DNA of 64,000 bases from Bacteroidales bacterium UBA4772 (GTDB taxonomy: Bacteria > Bacteroidota > Bacteroidia > Bacteroidales > VadinHA17): the NCBI GenBank assembly GCA_002403305.1, contig DHHM01000014.1:28092-92091 (forward strand), in the 5' to 3' direction. The notes under the pieces are model-generated. The model was not told where the DNA came from. It made no database searches and saw only the letters and a program-made list of their open reading frames with translations. The position numbers and the translations under genes were made by a program. This document shows positions 7,865 through 16,032 of the stretch, piece after piece (the first letter of the stretch is position 1; each line of letters starts with the position of its first letter).

Positions 7865-9571
7865 TTAACCCTTAATATCCTTAATATTGAGCTGAACAGA
7901 TCTCTTGCCGCGGTATTCGTTTATCTCAACGGAATAGGCAATGTCGACCACTCCTCCGGAATCACGGAAGGTATCCATCATATCTGCCTGTCCGAAAGCT
8001 ATGGCAGCTATCGGTTCGGCATTATGACGTGCGAAGCTCAGTTTGAGGTGCGTGCCGTTGTTGCCCACGGGCTGGCAGGCGAGAGTCTTAACCCTTCGGG
8101 AGATAAAGATCGGCGCCGTGTTCTCCGGTCCGAACGGCTGAAAACGGTCCAGGTGTCTGTAGAATTCAGGTGTCACCTCTTCAAGGGTGATCTCCTGATC
8201 AACATTGATTGATGGAACGAGGTGTTCCTCCCTGATGGTCTCGCTGACGAATTTCTCGAACCGTTCGCGGAACGACTGAAGGTTCTCCTGTTTGAGTGTC
8301 AGTCCTGCCGCGAACATATGTCCGCCGAAGCTCTCGAGCAGGTCAGAACATGATTCTATTGCCTGGTAGAGATCATAGCCCGGCACGCTGCGTGCCGAGC
8401 CTGTGGCAAAACCGTCCTTCGACTCCGTAAGAATTATCGTAGGCCTGTAATAGGTCTCTATCAGCCTGGATGCCACTATGCCTATCACCCCCTTATGCCA
8501 GCCCTGGCGGAAGAGCACCGTAGTGCGTGCGTCACCGTTCCTGTCATCTTCGCTTACCATACGGCGGGCCTCAGAGGTGATCTCGCTGTCTTTTATTCTC
8601 CTGTCATCATTGCTGCGGTCTATGCCATCACAGATAGTCAGTGCCTCCCGGGGATTCTGCGACACGAGCAGTTCCACGGCCTTACTTCCCGATTCCATGC
8701 GGCCGGCGGCATTTATCCTTGGTCCTATGCGGAAGACAACATCTTCAATAGCAAGGGGCATACGAATCCTGGCCTTTTCAATGATCTTCAGAAAGCCGAG
8801 GCGCGGGGATTCGTTCAGTTGTTTAAGGCCGTAATAGGCCAGTATCCTGTTTTCGCCAGTCATCGGCACGATGTCCGACCCGATACTGACGGCCACAAGG
8901 TCAAGATATGGAATAATCCTCTCAAAGGGAATTTTATGCACCTGGCAGTAGGCCTGCATCAGTTTGAACCCCACACCGCAACCTGAGAGCTCCTTGTAGG
9001 GATAATTGCATCCCGGCTGCTTGGGATCAAGCACAGCCGTAGCGTCAGGTATCTCATCACCCGGCAGATGGTGATCGCAGATGATGATGTCTATGCCCTT
9101 CGACTTCGCATACTTTACCCTGTCAACAGCTTTAATGCCGCAGTCCAGTGCGATTATGAGACGGCATTTCCGGTCAGCCGCATAGTCAACACCCTGCTGG
9201 GAGAGCCCGTAGCCCTCATGGTACCTGTCAGGGATATAATAATCAAGGTTTGAATGCCATTCACGCAGAAAAGAGTATAACAGAGCAACAGATGTTGTTC
9301 CGTCGACATCATAGTCGCCGTACACAAGTATCTTCTCATTTCGTGATATCGCCGTGCTTATCCGGTCGACGGCCCTGTTCATGTCCTTCATCAGGAAGGG
9401 GTCATGCAGGGAGCTTAGTGAGGGGTTAAAAAAGTCCTCAGCCTGTTTCCTGGTTGTGATGCCGCGCTGCGCCATAAGGCTGGCAATAGGAGTCGGCTCC
9501 CCCATCTCTGCCGCCAGGGTCGTGACGACACTTTCGTCGCCTCTCTCTTTCAAGAGCCACCTTTTGTCCAT
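7865..9571 (-). CDS. recJ: Single-stranded-DNA-specific exonuclease RecJ
   Basis: 5'-3' ssDNA exonuclease for recombination and mismatch/base repair. The 568-residue protein has the DHH-family motifs YGDYDVDGTTS (84-94) and CDHHLPGD (DHH at 166-168), then the DHHA1 domain with GSARSVPGYDL and GGHMFAAGL, and a C-terminal OB-like part. Length is typical. The gene ends within the heptamer tract region and starts 11 bp after the lipoate gene stop, so it may be co-transcribed with it. Confidence 0.95.
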   Translation of the reverse strand: MDKRWLLKERGDESVVTTLAAEMGEPTPIASLMAQRGITTRKQAEDFFNPSLSSLHDPFLMKDMNRAVDRISTAISRNEKILVYGDYDVDGTTSVALLYSFLREWHSNLDYYIPDRYHEGYGLSQQGVDYAADRKCRLIIALDCGIKAVDRVKYAKSKGIDIIICDHHLPGDEIPDATAVLDPKQPGCNYPYKELSGCGVGFKLMQAYCQVHKIPFERIIPYLDLVAVSIGSDIVPMTGENRILAYYGLKQLNESPRLGFLKIIEKARIRMPLAIEDVVFRIGPRINAAGRMESGSKAVELLVSQNPREALTICDGIDRSNDDRRIKDSEITSEARRMVSEDDRNGDARTTVLFRQGWHKGVIGIVASRLIETYYRPTIILTESKDGFATGSARSVPGYDLYQAIESCSDLLESFGGHMFAAGLTLKQENLQSFRERFEKFVSETIREEHLVPSINVDQEITLEEVTPEFYRHLDRFQPFGPENTAPIFISRRVKTLACQPVGNNGTHLKLSFARHNAEPIAAIAFGQADMMDTFRDSGGVVDIAYSVEINEYRGKRSVQLNIKDIKG

Positions 9572-9582
9572 TATATGTTATT

Positions 9583-11268
9583 TTAGTAATAATCATATCC
9601 GAAGACCTCCCTCATTGTGTTGCGCATATCACTCTTTACGTCATCCATACTTGCCTTCTTCCCGGTCTCTTTCTCCATGCTTGTCACACCTTTGTCGGTG
9701 AATCCGCAGGGATTGATATGGCCAAAGTACGAGAGGTCAGTGTTTACGTTCAGGGCAAAGCCGTGCATTGTCACGTAGCGTGAGGCTCTGACGCCTATGG
9801 CACATATTTTTCTTGCCCGTGTGCCATCCTCCGGGTCGAGCCACACTCCTGTGGCCCCTTTCAAGCGCCCGCCCGTTAGTCCGTAGCGGGTGATGCACCT
9901 GATAATTGCTTCTTCAAGCAGGTGTATATATTCCCTCAGCCCGATCTTCATTGCTTCAAGGTCAAAGATCGGGTATCCTACCAGCTGACCGGGACCGTGA
10001 TATGTGATGTCACCGCCCCTGTCGATACGGTAAAAGGATGCATTGCGCGCCTTAAGCTGTATATAGTCGAGGAGCAGGTTCTGGTCAGACCCGCTCTTGC
10101 CAAGGGTATATACGTGGTTATGCTCCACAAATATCAGTCGGTCAGGCGTCCTGTTTGCTTCGTGGTTATTCGCTCCCTTCTCCGACACCTTGGCTTTGAA
10201 AATCTGCTCCTGGTAATCCCATGTCTCCTTGTAATCACTCCACCCAAGATCGTCGTAGATCACCATCGCCGGGCGGTCAATGTCTGAACGGTTTTTCTGC
10301 TCACTGCCTGCCTCCGATGCTTCTATAATATGTCCCCCCTCTCTATCTGAAGCCCCGGCAGTTAGATTCCGGTTTGCCTTGCCATTGGCATCCGCCTGAT
10401 TATTCAGAAGGCTGGCACCCTGTGATACATGCTTCTCTGCATGATAAGAGCTTCTAACCAGCGGACTGCTCTCAACAAACTCAAATCCGATCTCGAGCCC
10501 CTTTATGCGGTACTCATTAAATTTTTCAGGCGTAATATACTCTGCCACAGGTATATGCTCGAGGCTCGGAGCCAGGTATTGCCCTATGGTCACAATCCTG
10601 CAACCGGTTGCATGGAGGTCATTCAGTGCTTCAATCACCTCCTCTTCGGTCTCTCCCAGGCCAAGCATCAATCCTGATTTGGCTCTCACTCCTCTTGCAG
10701 CTATGTGTCTCAGAACTGCCAGGCTCACCTCATATTTTGCCACCGACCTGATCTCCGGTGTCAGTCGTTTGACAGTTTCAATGTTATGTGAGATAACATC
10801 AGGACCGGCAGCAATCACCCTGTCAATATCCGGAAAATTTCCCCGGAAATCGGGTATAAGCGTTTCTATTGTCACTGCAGGGTTCACCTCCTTAATGCGC
10901 CGGACAGTCTCTGCCCAGTGTGCTGCACCTCCGTCTGGCAGGTCGTCACGGTCTACCGAAGTGATGACGCAGTGCTTCAGCCTCATTGTCTTCACGGCCA
11001 TGGCAACACGTTCAGGTTCGCCGGCGTCAGGCGGCATGGGCTTGCCGCTCATGGTTCCGCAGAACTTGCAGGAGCGGGTACATATGTCACCGAGGATCAT
11101 CAGGGTGGCCGTGCCTGCATTCCAGCACTCGCCTATATTGGGACAGTTGCCTGAGGTGCAGATTGTGTGCAGGTGATTATCCTCCACCAGCCTTTTTACC
11201 AGGGTGTAGCTCTCCCCGCTTGCCCGCTGCATCTTAAGCCATGATGGCAGTCTCCTCTCACCTGTCAT
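9583..11268 (-). CDS. lipA-lipB: Fused lipoyl synthase (LipA) - octanoyltransferase (LipB)
   Basis: One 561-residue frame carries both enzymes of endogenous lipoate synthesis. Residues 1 to about 282 are LipA: auxiliary [4Fe-4S] cysteines C37, C42, C48 (CX4CX5C), radical-SAM cysteines C63, C67, C70 (CX3CX2C) and the C-terminal RSSYHA (272-277). Residues 283-335 are a Gly/Ala/Asn/Ser-rich linker. Residues 336-561 are LipB: RGGDITYHGPGQLVGYP (417-433), the active-site Lys487 in RKICAIG, HGFALNV (502-508) and the acyl-accepting Cys521. No stop or frameshift interrupts it. The frame is open back to 11601, but start 11268 fits the LipA N-terminus and a -7 box at 11298-11305. LipB would load octanoate on carrier domains and LipA insert sulfur at C6 and C8. 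Confidence 0.92.
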   Translation of the reverse strand: MTGERRLPSWLKMQRASGESYTLVKRLVEDNHLHTICTSGNCPNIGECWNAGTATLMILGDICTRSCKFCGTMSGKPMPPDAGEPERVAMAVKTMRLKHCVITSVDRDDLPDGGAAHWAETVRRIKEVNPAVTIETLIPDFRGNFPDIDRVIAAGPDVISHNIETVKRLTPEIRSVAKYEVSLAVLRHIAARGVRAKSGLMLGLGETEEEVIEALNDLHATGCRIVTIGQYLAPSLEHIPVAEYITPEKFNEYRIKGLEIGFEFVESSPLVRSSYHAEKHVSQGASLLNNQADANGKANRNLTAGASDREGGHIIEASEAGSEQKNRSDIDRPAMVIYDDLGWSDYKETWDYQEQIFKAKVSEKGANNHEANRTPDRLIFVEHNHVYTLGKSGSDQNLLLDYIQLKARNASFYRIDRGGDITYHGPGQLVGYPIFDLEAMKIGLREYIHLLEEAIIRCITRYGLTGGRLKGATGVWLDPEDGTRARKICAIGVRASRYVTMHGFALNVNTDLSYFGHINPCGFTDKGVTSMEKETGKKASMDDVKSDMRNTMREVFGYDYY

Positions 11269-11297
11269 ACCCTTGTCCCCTGAAATGAAATGATACG

Positions 11298-11305
11298 CAA
11301 AGGTA
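11298..11305 (-). promoter_or_regulatory. -7 promoter box for lipA-lipB
   Basis: Minus-strand TACCTTTG matches TAnnTTTG 29 bp before the chosen lipA ATG. It supports that start over the longer open frame, which would begin upstream of the promoter. Confidence 0.6.
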
Positions 11306-11335
11306 CATAATAAAAGGAAAGGCTGAGGGGAAAAT

Positions 11336-11369
11336 TTTGCCTTCGCGAAACAATGAATGTGTATCTTTG
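11336..11369 (+). promoter_or_regulatory. Promoter of the rhaD-like/dat pair
   Basis: TTTG at 11336-11339 and TATCTTTG at 11362-11369 fit the -33/-7 pattern with a 22-bp spacer. The rhaD-like ATG is 25 bp downstream. Confidence 0.5.
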
Positions 11370-11394
11370 AAGGATTAATGCAGCAGCAACTGCA

Positions 11395-12192
11395 ATGGAT
11401 CAGGAGCTGAGTCTTTTCATGAAAAATATCACGGGCGATGTCAGCGCAGTAGCCGGTTGGCTGTGGCAACGGGGATGGGCTGAGAGAAATGCCGGTAATA
11501 TCTCTGTCCGGCTGACGGAGGGTGCGCTGGCCTCCTTCCCGGATGAACAGCCAACACTGTTGCCGTTGCCCAAAAGATGTGAGACCATTGCGGGATTCCA
11601 CATTCTTGTTACAGCTACAAATACCAGGATGCGTGACGTGGCCGCCAGACCACTGGAGACCCTGCTTCTTATCAGGATCAGTGATGACGGCACAGGTTAT
11701 CGGATACTCTCACCAACCGGGGAGACAGCTCTGCGGCCCACCAGCGAGATGCCTGCACACCTCTGTATTCATGAGATGCTTACGGCCAGGAGACCGACCC
11801 ACAGGGTGGTGATGCACACTCACGTCACTGAGCTGATCGCCATGACCCAGGTACGCGAATTATGTGACGAACAAAGACTTAACAGTATTTTGCTGGGCAT
11901 GCATCCGGAGACCAGGGTATTCGTCCCTGACGGTGTAGGCTTCGTTCCCTATATCCTTCCCGGCACCAGGGCTATCGGCGAGGCAACGTTAAGGGCTCTT
12001 GAAGATCACAGTGCTGCACTGTGGGAGAAACACGGTCTCTTTGCCACCGGGAGAGATCCCCTGGAGACATTCGATCTTATCGATATCCTGGCCAAGTCCG
12101 CCTCAATATGGTTCCTGTGCCGCTCCGCGGGATATGAACCCGAAGGCCTGACAGAGAGTCAGCTACATGAATTGGCAAAACTTAAATTCTGA
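11395..12192 (+). CDS. Rhamnulose-1-phosphate aldolase-like class II aldolase
   Basis: Zinc-dependent class II aldolase closest to RhaD, which cleaves L-rhamnulose 1-phosphate to dihydroxyacetone phosphate and lactaldehyde. In 265 residues the metal ligands H141, H143 and H213 sit almost exactly where E. coli RhaD has its three His, and Glu118 in TSEMPAH matches the catalytic Glu of TSELPAH. WAERNAGNISVRL, FVPDGVGFVPYILPGT and the Tyr/Gly blocks also match. No rhamnose isomerase, kinase, transporter or regulator is nearby, so rhamnose use is not certain. Its stop is 7 bp before a transaminase start, suggesting an operon. Confidence 0.75.
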   Translation: MDQELSLFMKNITGDVSAVAGWLWQRGWAERNAGNISVRLTEGALASFPDEQPTLLPLPKRCETIAGFHILVTATNTRMRDVAARPLETLLLIRISDDGTGYRILSPTGETALRPTSEMPAHLCIHEMLTARRPTHRVVMHTHVTELIAMTQVRELCDEQRLNSILLGMHPETRVFVPDGVGFVPYILPGTRAIGEATLRALEDHSAALWEKHGLFATGRDPLETFDLIDILAKSASIWFLCRSAGYEPEGLTESQLHELAKLKF

Positions 12193-12199
12193 AAAACAG

Positions 12200-13057
12200 A
12201 TGGATACAGTTTATTTAAACGGACAGTTCATACCGCGCAATGAGGCGGTGATAAGCCCTGACGACAGGGGTTTTCTCTTCGGCGACAGCGTCTATGAGGT
12301 CACCAGGTGGTACGGCGGTTATTTCTTCGATCTCCCCGCCCATGCAAAGCGGCTCAGGCGAAGCCTCACCGAGACAAGGATCAACTGGCAGGACGCAGAG
12401 AGGATCGAGGAGATATCTGAGGAGCTGATCCAGCGTAACGATCTTGGCGGCGACTGTGCCATAGTTTACATCCAGGTAACACGGGGTGTCGCACCACGCA
12501 ACCATGCCTTCCCTGACCCACCGGTCTATCCCACATCCTATGGGTTTGCAAAGAGACACTCAATCAACACGTTGCTCTGCGAGCAGGGGACCTCCCTCTG
12601 GCTGACACCAGACCTACGGTGGAACCGCTGTGACATAAAGTCGACCGCCTTGCTGGCCAATGTGATGGCCTACCAGGAGGCACATGACAATGGTTGTGCC
12701 GAGGTCTGCTTTGTCCGTGAAGGTTTGGTAACCGAAGGCGCCCACTCAAACATATTCTTCGTCAGGAACGATACATTATATACCCATCCCGAGTCGCAAT
12801 GGATCCTTCCCGGCATCACACGCAACAATGTGGTAGCCCTGGCGACGGAAAACAACATTCCGCTCATTGAGGAGGCTGTGGCTGCAGATATGCTCGCGTA
12901 TATGCACGAATCCTTCTTCTGCAACACCACGGGAGAGATCGTTCCGGTACTTAAGATCGGCGAGCAGGTGATAGGTGAAGGCAGGCCGGGACCGGTAACT
13001 CAGAAAATGCAGGTACTGTTCCGCAATCTGATACAGTCAATGGATCCGCGCCGCTGA
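12200..13057 (+). CDS. Class IV (D-amino acid) aminotransferase
   Basis: PLP enzyme of fold type IV, best matched to D-alanine transaminase, which exchanges amino groups between D-amino acids and 2-oxo acids and can supply D-Glu for peptidoglycan. From ATG 12200 it is 285 residues: DDRGFLFGDSVYEV near 21, PLP Lys147 in DIKSTALLANVMAYQEA, and Glu179 in TEGAHSNIF. An upstream in-frame start at 12167 would overlap the aldolase gene and add residues foreign to the family. Branched-chain aminotransferase or aminodeoxychorismate lyase are less likely alternatives. Confidence 0.75.
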   Translation: MDTVYLNGQFIPRNEAVISPDDRGFLFGDSVYEVTRWYGGYFFDLPAHAKRLRRSLTETRINWQDAERIEEISEELIQRNDLGGDCAIVYIQVTRGVAPRNHAFPDPPVYPTSYGFAKRHSINTLLCEQGTSLWLTPDLRWNRCDIKSTALLANVMAYQEAHDNGCAEVCFVREGLVTEGAHSNIFFVRNDTLYTHPESQWILPGITRNNVVALATENNIPLIEEAVAADMLAYMHESFFCNTTGEIVPVLKIGEQVIGEGRPGPVTQKMQVLFRNLIQSMDPRR

Positions 13058-13100
13058 CCCATGCCAGGCTGCCAGGCTTTATGGCCCCGGAGCATCGACT

Positions 13101-13213
13101 CCTTACTGCCGACTGAAGACTGAAGACTGCTTTTAGCTACCGTAGCCTTCTTCGATATCCGGCTCCGACGGACGAAGTCCGTAGTTTTAACGTAGGATGT
13201 AGCGAAGGTGGCC
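13101..13213. repeat. Intergenic repeat (heptamers, TTTTAGCTACCGTAGCC block, ACGGAC hairpin)
   Basis: This gap starts with the same GACTGAA heptamers as 7.8 kb, then TTTTAGCTACCGTAGCC (13131-13147), which recurs with 1 change at 45443-45459. A perfect 6-bp hairpin ACGGAC-GAA-GTCCGT follows at 13168-13182, and GCGAAGGTGGCCGA closes the block, with a related word at 45465-45476. The pieces form a dispersed non-coding repeat. Confidence 0.7.
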
Positions 13214-13225
13214 GACTTCCAACTG

Positions 13226-13252
13226 AAAATTGCCCACCGGGCAATTTTTTTT
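13226..13252 (+). terminator. Intrinsic terminator after dat
   Basis: AAAATTGCCC and GGGCAATTTT form a 10-bp stem around a 3-base loop, followed by a run of T to 13252. It closes the rhaD-like/dat transcript before lysS. Confidence 0.8.
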
Positions 13253-13282
13253 ACGGTCAGCCCTCTATTGCCTCATAAATAG

Positions 13283-13290
13283 TACCTTTG
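13283..13290 (+). promoter_or_regulatory. -7 promoter box for lysS
   Basis: TACCTTTG matches TAnnTTTG 16 bp before the lysS ATG. No clear -33 TTTG is seen. Confidence 0.55.
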
Positions 13291-13306
13291 CACAAATTTT
13301 TACACC

Positions 13307-14821
13307 ATGAGTACACCCCAACTGAGCGAACAGGAACAGGTTCGCAGGCAATCACTTGAAGAGATACGTAAGCTTGGCATTGATCCGTATCCGGCTGCAA
13401 TGTACCCGGTTAATACAACAGCCGCGGAGATACTGGCAGGATTCGGTGATACGGAAGACAAATTTCCTGAGGTGTGCCTTGCAGGCCGTATCATGAGCCG
13501 CCGCATCATGGGCAACGCCTCCTTTGCCGAGCTGATGGACTCATCCGGCCGCATACAGATATATGTACGGCGTGATGATCTCTGTCCCGGTGAAGACAAG
13601 ACACTCTACAACACCCTCTTCAAGAAACTGCTCGACATAGGTGATATTATAGGTGTCAGGGGATTTGCCTTCAGGACACAGATGGGTGAGATAACCGTTC
13701 ATGTTAAGGAGCTTACCCTGCTGAGCAAGTCACTGCGCCCACTGCCTGTTGTCAAGGAGAAGGACGGGGTGATGTATGATGCCGTCACCGACCCGGAGAT
13801 GCGTTACCGCCAGCGGTATGTAGACCTGATCATCAACCCCGAGGTACGCGAGGTGTTCCGCAAGCGTACCCTGGTGATGAGGTCTATGCGCGAGCTGTTT
13901 GACTCACGCGGTTACCTCGAGGTGGAGACACCGGTGCTGCAGGCTATCCCCGGCGGTGCCGCAGCACGGCCCTTCGTGACACATCACAATGCCCTTGACA
14001 TACCGCTCTACCTCCGTATCGCCGATGAACTCTACCTCAAGAGACTGATAGTGGGCGGATATGACGGTGTCTATGAGTTTGCCAAGGACTTCCGCAACGA
14101 GGGTATGGACCGCATGCATAACCCTGAGTTCACCGTACTGGAGATCTACGTGGCATACAAGGACTACAACTGGATGATGGAGTTCACCGAGGAGATCATG
14201 TCAAAGGTGGCCATGGATATCCACGGCTCTACAAAAGTTCCACTCGGAGACAATATTATTGAATATGCCGGGCCCTACCGGCGGATATCGATGACTGATG
14301 CCATTAAGGAGTATGCCGGCATAGACATCACAGGCATGAGCGAGGATGACCTGCGCCACGAGTGTGACAGGATGGGCATCGGCCATTCGCCGTCGATGGG
14401 AGCTGGCAAGCTGATTGACCTTATCTTCGGTGAGAAGTGCGAACATCACTTTATTCAGCCCACCTTCATCATCGATTATCCCCGGGAGACCTCCCCCCTG
14501 ACCAAGAAGCACCGCAGCAGGGCGGGACTGACCGAGCGGTTTGAACTGATGGTCAACGGCCAGGAGGTGGCCAACGCCTACTCTGAGCTCAATGACCCCA
14601 TAGATCAGCTTGAGAGGTTCCATGAGCAGATGCGCCTTTCACAGAAGGGCGACGATGAGGCCATGTTCATCGACATGGATTTCGTTCGGGCACTTGAATA
14701 CGGCATGCCCCCCACATCCGGGATGGGCATAGGCATCGACAGACTCACCATGTTCATGACCAACCAGCAATCAATACAGGACGTGCTCTTCTTTCCGCAG
14801 ATGAGGCCGGAGGGTAAGTAG
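13307..14821 (+). CDS. lysS: Lysyl-tRNA synthetase, class II
   Basis: Charges tRNA-Lys. The 504-residue protein has the N-terminal OB anticodon-binding domain (about 55-160) and the class II core: motif 1 region around RSMRELFDSRGYLEVETPVL, motif 2 FRNEGMDRMHNPEFTVLE and motif 3 GMGIGIDRLTMFMT near the C terminus. Length is standard. It has its own -7 box and a terminator upstream, so it is probably transcribed alone or with the sugar kinase. Confidence 0.97.
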   Translation: MSTPQLSEQEQVRRQSLEEIRKLGIDPYPAAMYPVNTTAAEILAGFGDTEDKFPEVCLAGRIMSRRIMGNASFAELMDSSGRIQIYVRRDDLCPGEDKTLYNTLFKKLLDIGDIIGVRGFAFRTQMGEITVHVKELTLLSKSLRPLPVVKEKDGVMYDAVTDPEMRYRQRYVDLIINPEVREVFRKRTLVMRSMRELFDSRGYLEVETPVLQAIPGGAAARPFVTHHNALDIPLYLRIADELYLKRLIVGGYDGVYEFAKDFRNEGMDRMHNPEFTVLEIYVAYKDYNWMMEFTEEIMSKVAMDIHGSTKVPLGDNIIEYAGPYRRISMTDAIKEYAGIDITGMSEDDLRHECDRMGIGHSPSMGAGKLIDLIFGEKCEHHFIQPTFIIDYPRETSPLTKKHRSRAGLTERFELMVNGQEVANAYSELNDPIDQLERFHEQMRLSQKGDDEAMFIDMDFVRALEYGMPPTSGMGIGIDRLTMFMTNQQSIQDVLFFPQMRPEGK

Positions 14822-14838
14822 TCCGTATGATTTTAAGC

Positions 14839-14846
14839 TACTTTTG
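14839..14846 (+). promoter_or_regulatory. -7 promoter box before the sugar kinase
   Basis: TACTTTTG matches TAnnTTTG. It lies 106 bp before the kinase ATG, so it would leave a fairly long leader; no -33 element is clear. Confidence 0.35.
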
Positions 14847-14952
14847 GATAAATTTACATGGCCGGAATCAGGTACAGGCACAACTTGGCGCTGACTATTC
14901 CGGGATGTGAGATAACGCAAACAGTCCTGAACCGGACAATAATGATCGCACC

Positions 14953-16032
14953 ATGAGCATAGAACTGAAAAAGAATTCGATGTATTCTCTCCTTGTACCT
15001 ACCAGCATGGGTGTCAGGATCACGCCTCTCAGCGGCCAGCCCGTGCACTGCAGTGATACTTTTCATATGCAGGCGACAAGTGCGGAGACCAACGTGGCAA
15101 GTGTTTCGTCATATCTCGGCCTTCCGGTGAAGGTGCTGACCACCTTTGTGAAGGATAGCCCCGTTGCCCGGTTCATCAAGGACAACCTTTCCAGCCGTCA
15201 TATGTGCTATGAGGGCAAGGAGGTCAGCCAGGGCGACCCATGGGGTTACAGGCACCAGTTCAACATAGCCGACAGCGGATCAGGGTTGCGCGGGCCGAGG
15301 GTACACAATGACCGGGCGGGTGAGGTCGGAAGGACGCTGAACGTCAACGACTTCGACCTTGACCGCATCTTCGGCACCGAAGGGGTGCAGATAGTCCACC
15401 TGAGCGGCCTGATAGGGGCATTGTCGCATGAGACCGGCACCTTCTGCCTTGAGTTGGCCCGCGCTGCAAAGAAATACGGAACCAGGATCTCTTTCGACCT
15501 TAACTACAGGGCCTCGTTCTGGAAGGGCCGCGAGAAGGAGTTGGGTAATATATTCAGGGAGATAGCATCGGTCTCCGATATTCTTGTAGGCAATGAGGAG
15601 GACTTTCAGCTCTGCCTGGGTATTGAGGGACCCGAGGCTGGCGGAAAGGATATAGCTTCAAAGATTGAATCATTCAGGGAGATGATCTCTATGGTAAAGA
15701 AAGCATATCCCCACGCGTCTGTCTTTGCCACCACCCTGCGCCAGGTGATCAATGCCAACCTTCATAAGTGGGGAGCCATCATGCTTGAGGGTAACGACTG
15801 GCATGTTATCGAACCACGTGAGATAGCAGTTCTTGACCGCATCGGAGGCGGCGACGGATTTGTGGGAGGACTGCTCTATGGCATTCTCCGGGGCTGGGAA
15901 CCTTCAAAATGGATACAGTTCGGATGGGCCAGCGGAGCCCTGGCTACCACCGTGATGACCGACTACGCCCAGCCTGCCGACGAGGAGCAGGTATGGAGCA
16001 TCTGGGAGGGCAATGCGCGCGTACGGCGCTAA
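14953..16032 (+). CDS. PfkB-family sugar kinase, possible 2-keto-3-deoxygluconate kinase
   Basis: Ribokinase/PfkB-fold carbohydrate kinase of 359 residues. The C-terminal PfkB signature reads DRIGGGDGFVGG, with the catalytic base Asp301 in GGGD (GAGD in most members). SFDLNYRASFW and GNEEDF are typical of KdgK-like members, which phosphorylate 2-keto-3-deoxygluconate. No Entner-Doudoroff or uronate gene is adjacent; the next gene, pgi, is convergent and overlaps its end by 4 bp. Substrate assignment is tentative. Confidence 0.65.
   Translation: MSIELKKNSMYSLLVPTSMGVRITPLSGQPVHCSDTFHMQATSAETNVASVSSYLGLPVKVLTTFVKDSPVARFIKDNLSSRHMCYEGKEVSQGDPWGYRHQFNIADSGSGLRGPRVHNDRAGEVGRTLNVNDFDLDRIFGTEGVQIVHLSGLIGALSHETGTFCLELARAAKKYGTRISFDLNYRASFWKGREKELGNIFREIASVSDILVGNEEDFQLCLGIEGPEAGGKDIASKIESFREMISMVKKAYPHASVFATTLRQVINANLHKWGAIMLEGNDWHVIEPREIAVLDRIGGGDGFVGGLLYGILRGWEPSKWIQFGWASGALATTVMTDYAQPADEEQVWSIWEGNARVRR

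Noticed and set aside
9583..11601. 672-residue version of the lipoate protein starting at 11601
   Set aside because: The first 111 residues are not LipA-like, overlap the divergent rhaD-like gene, and lie upstream of the -7 box at 11298-11305.
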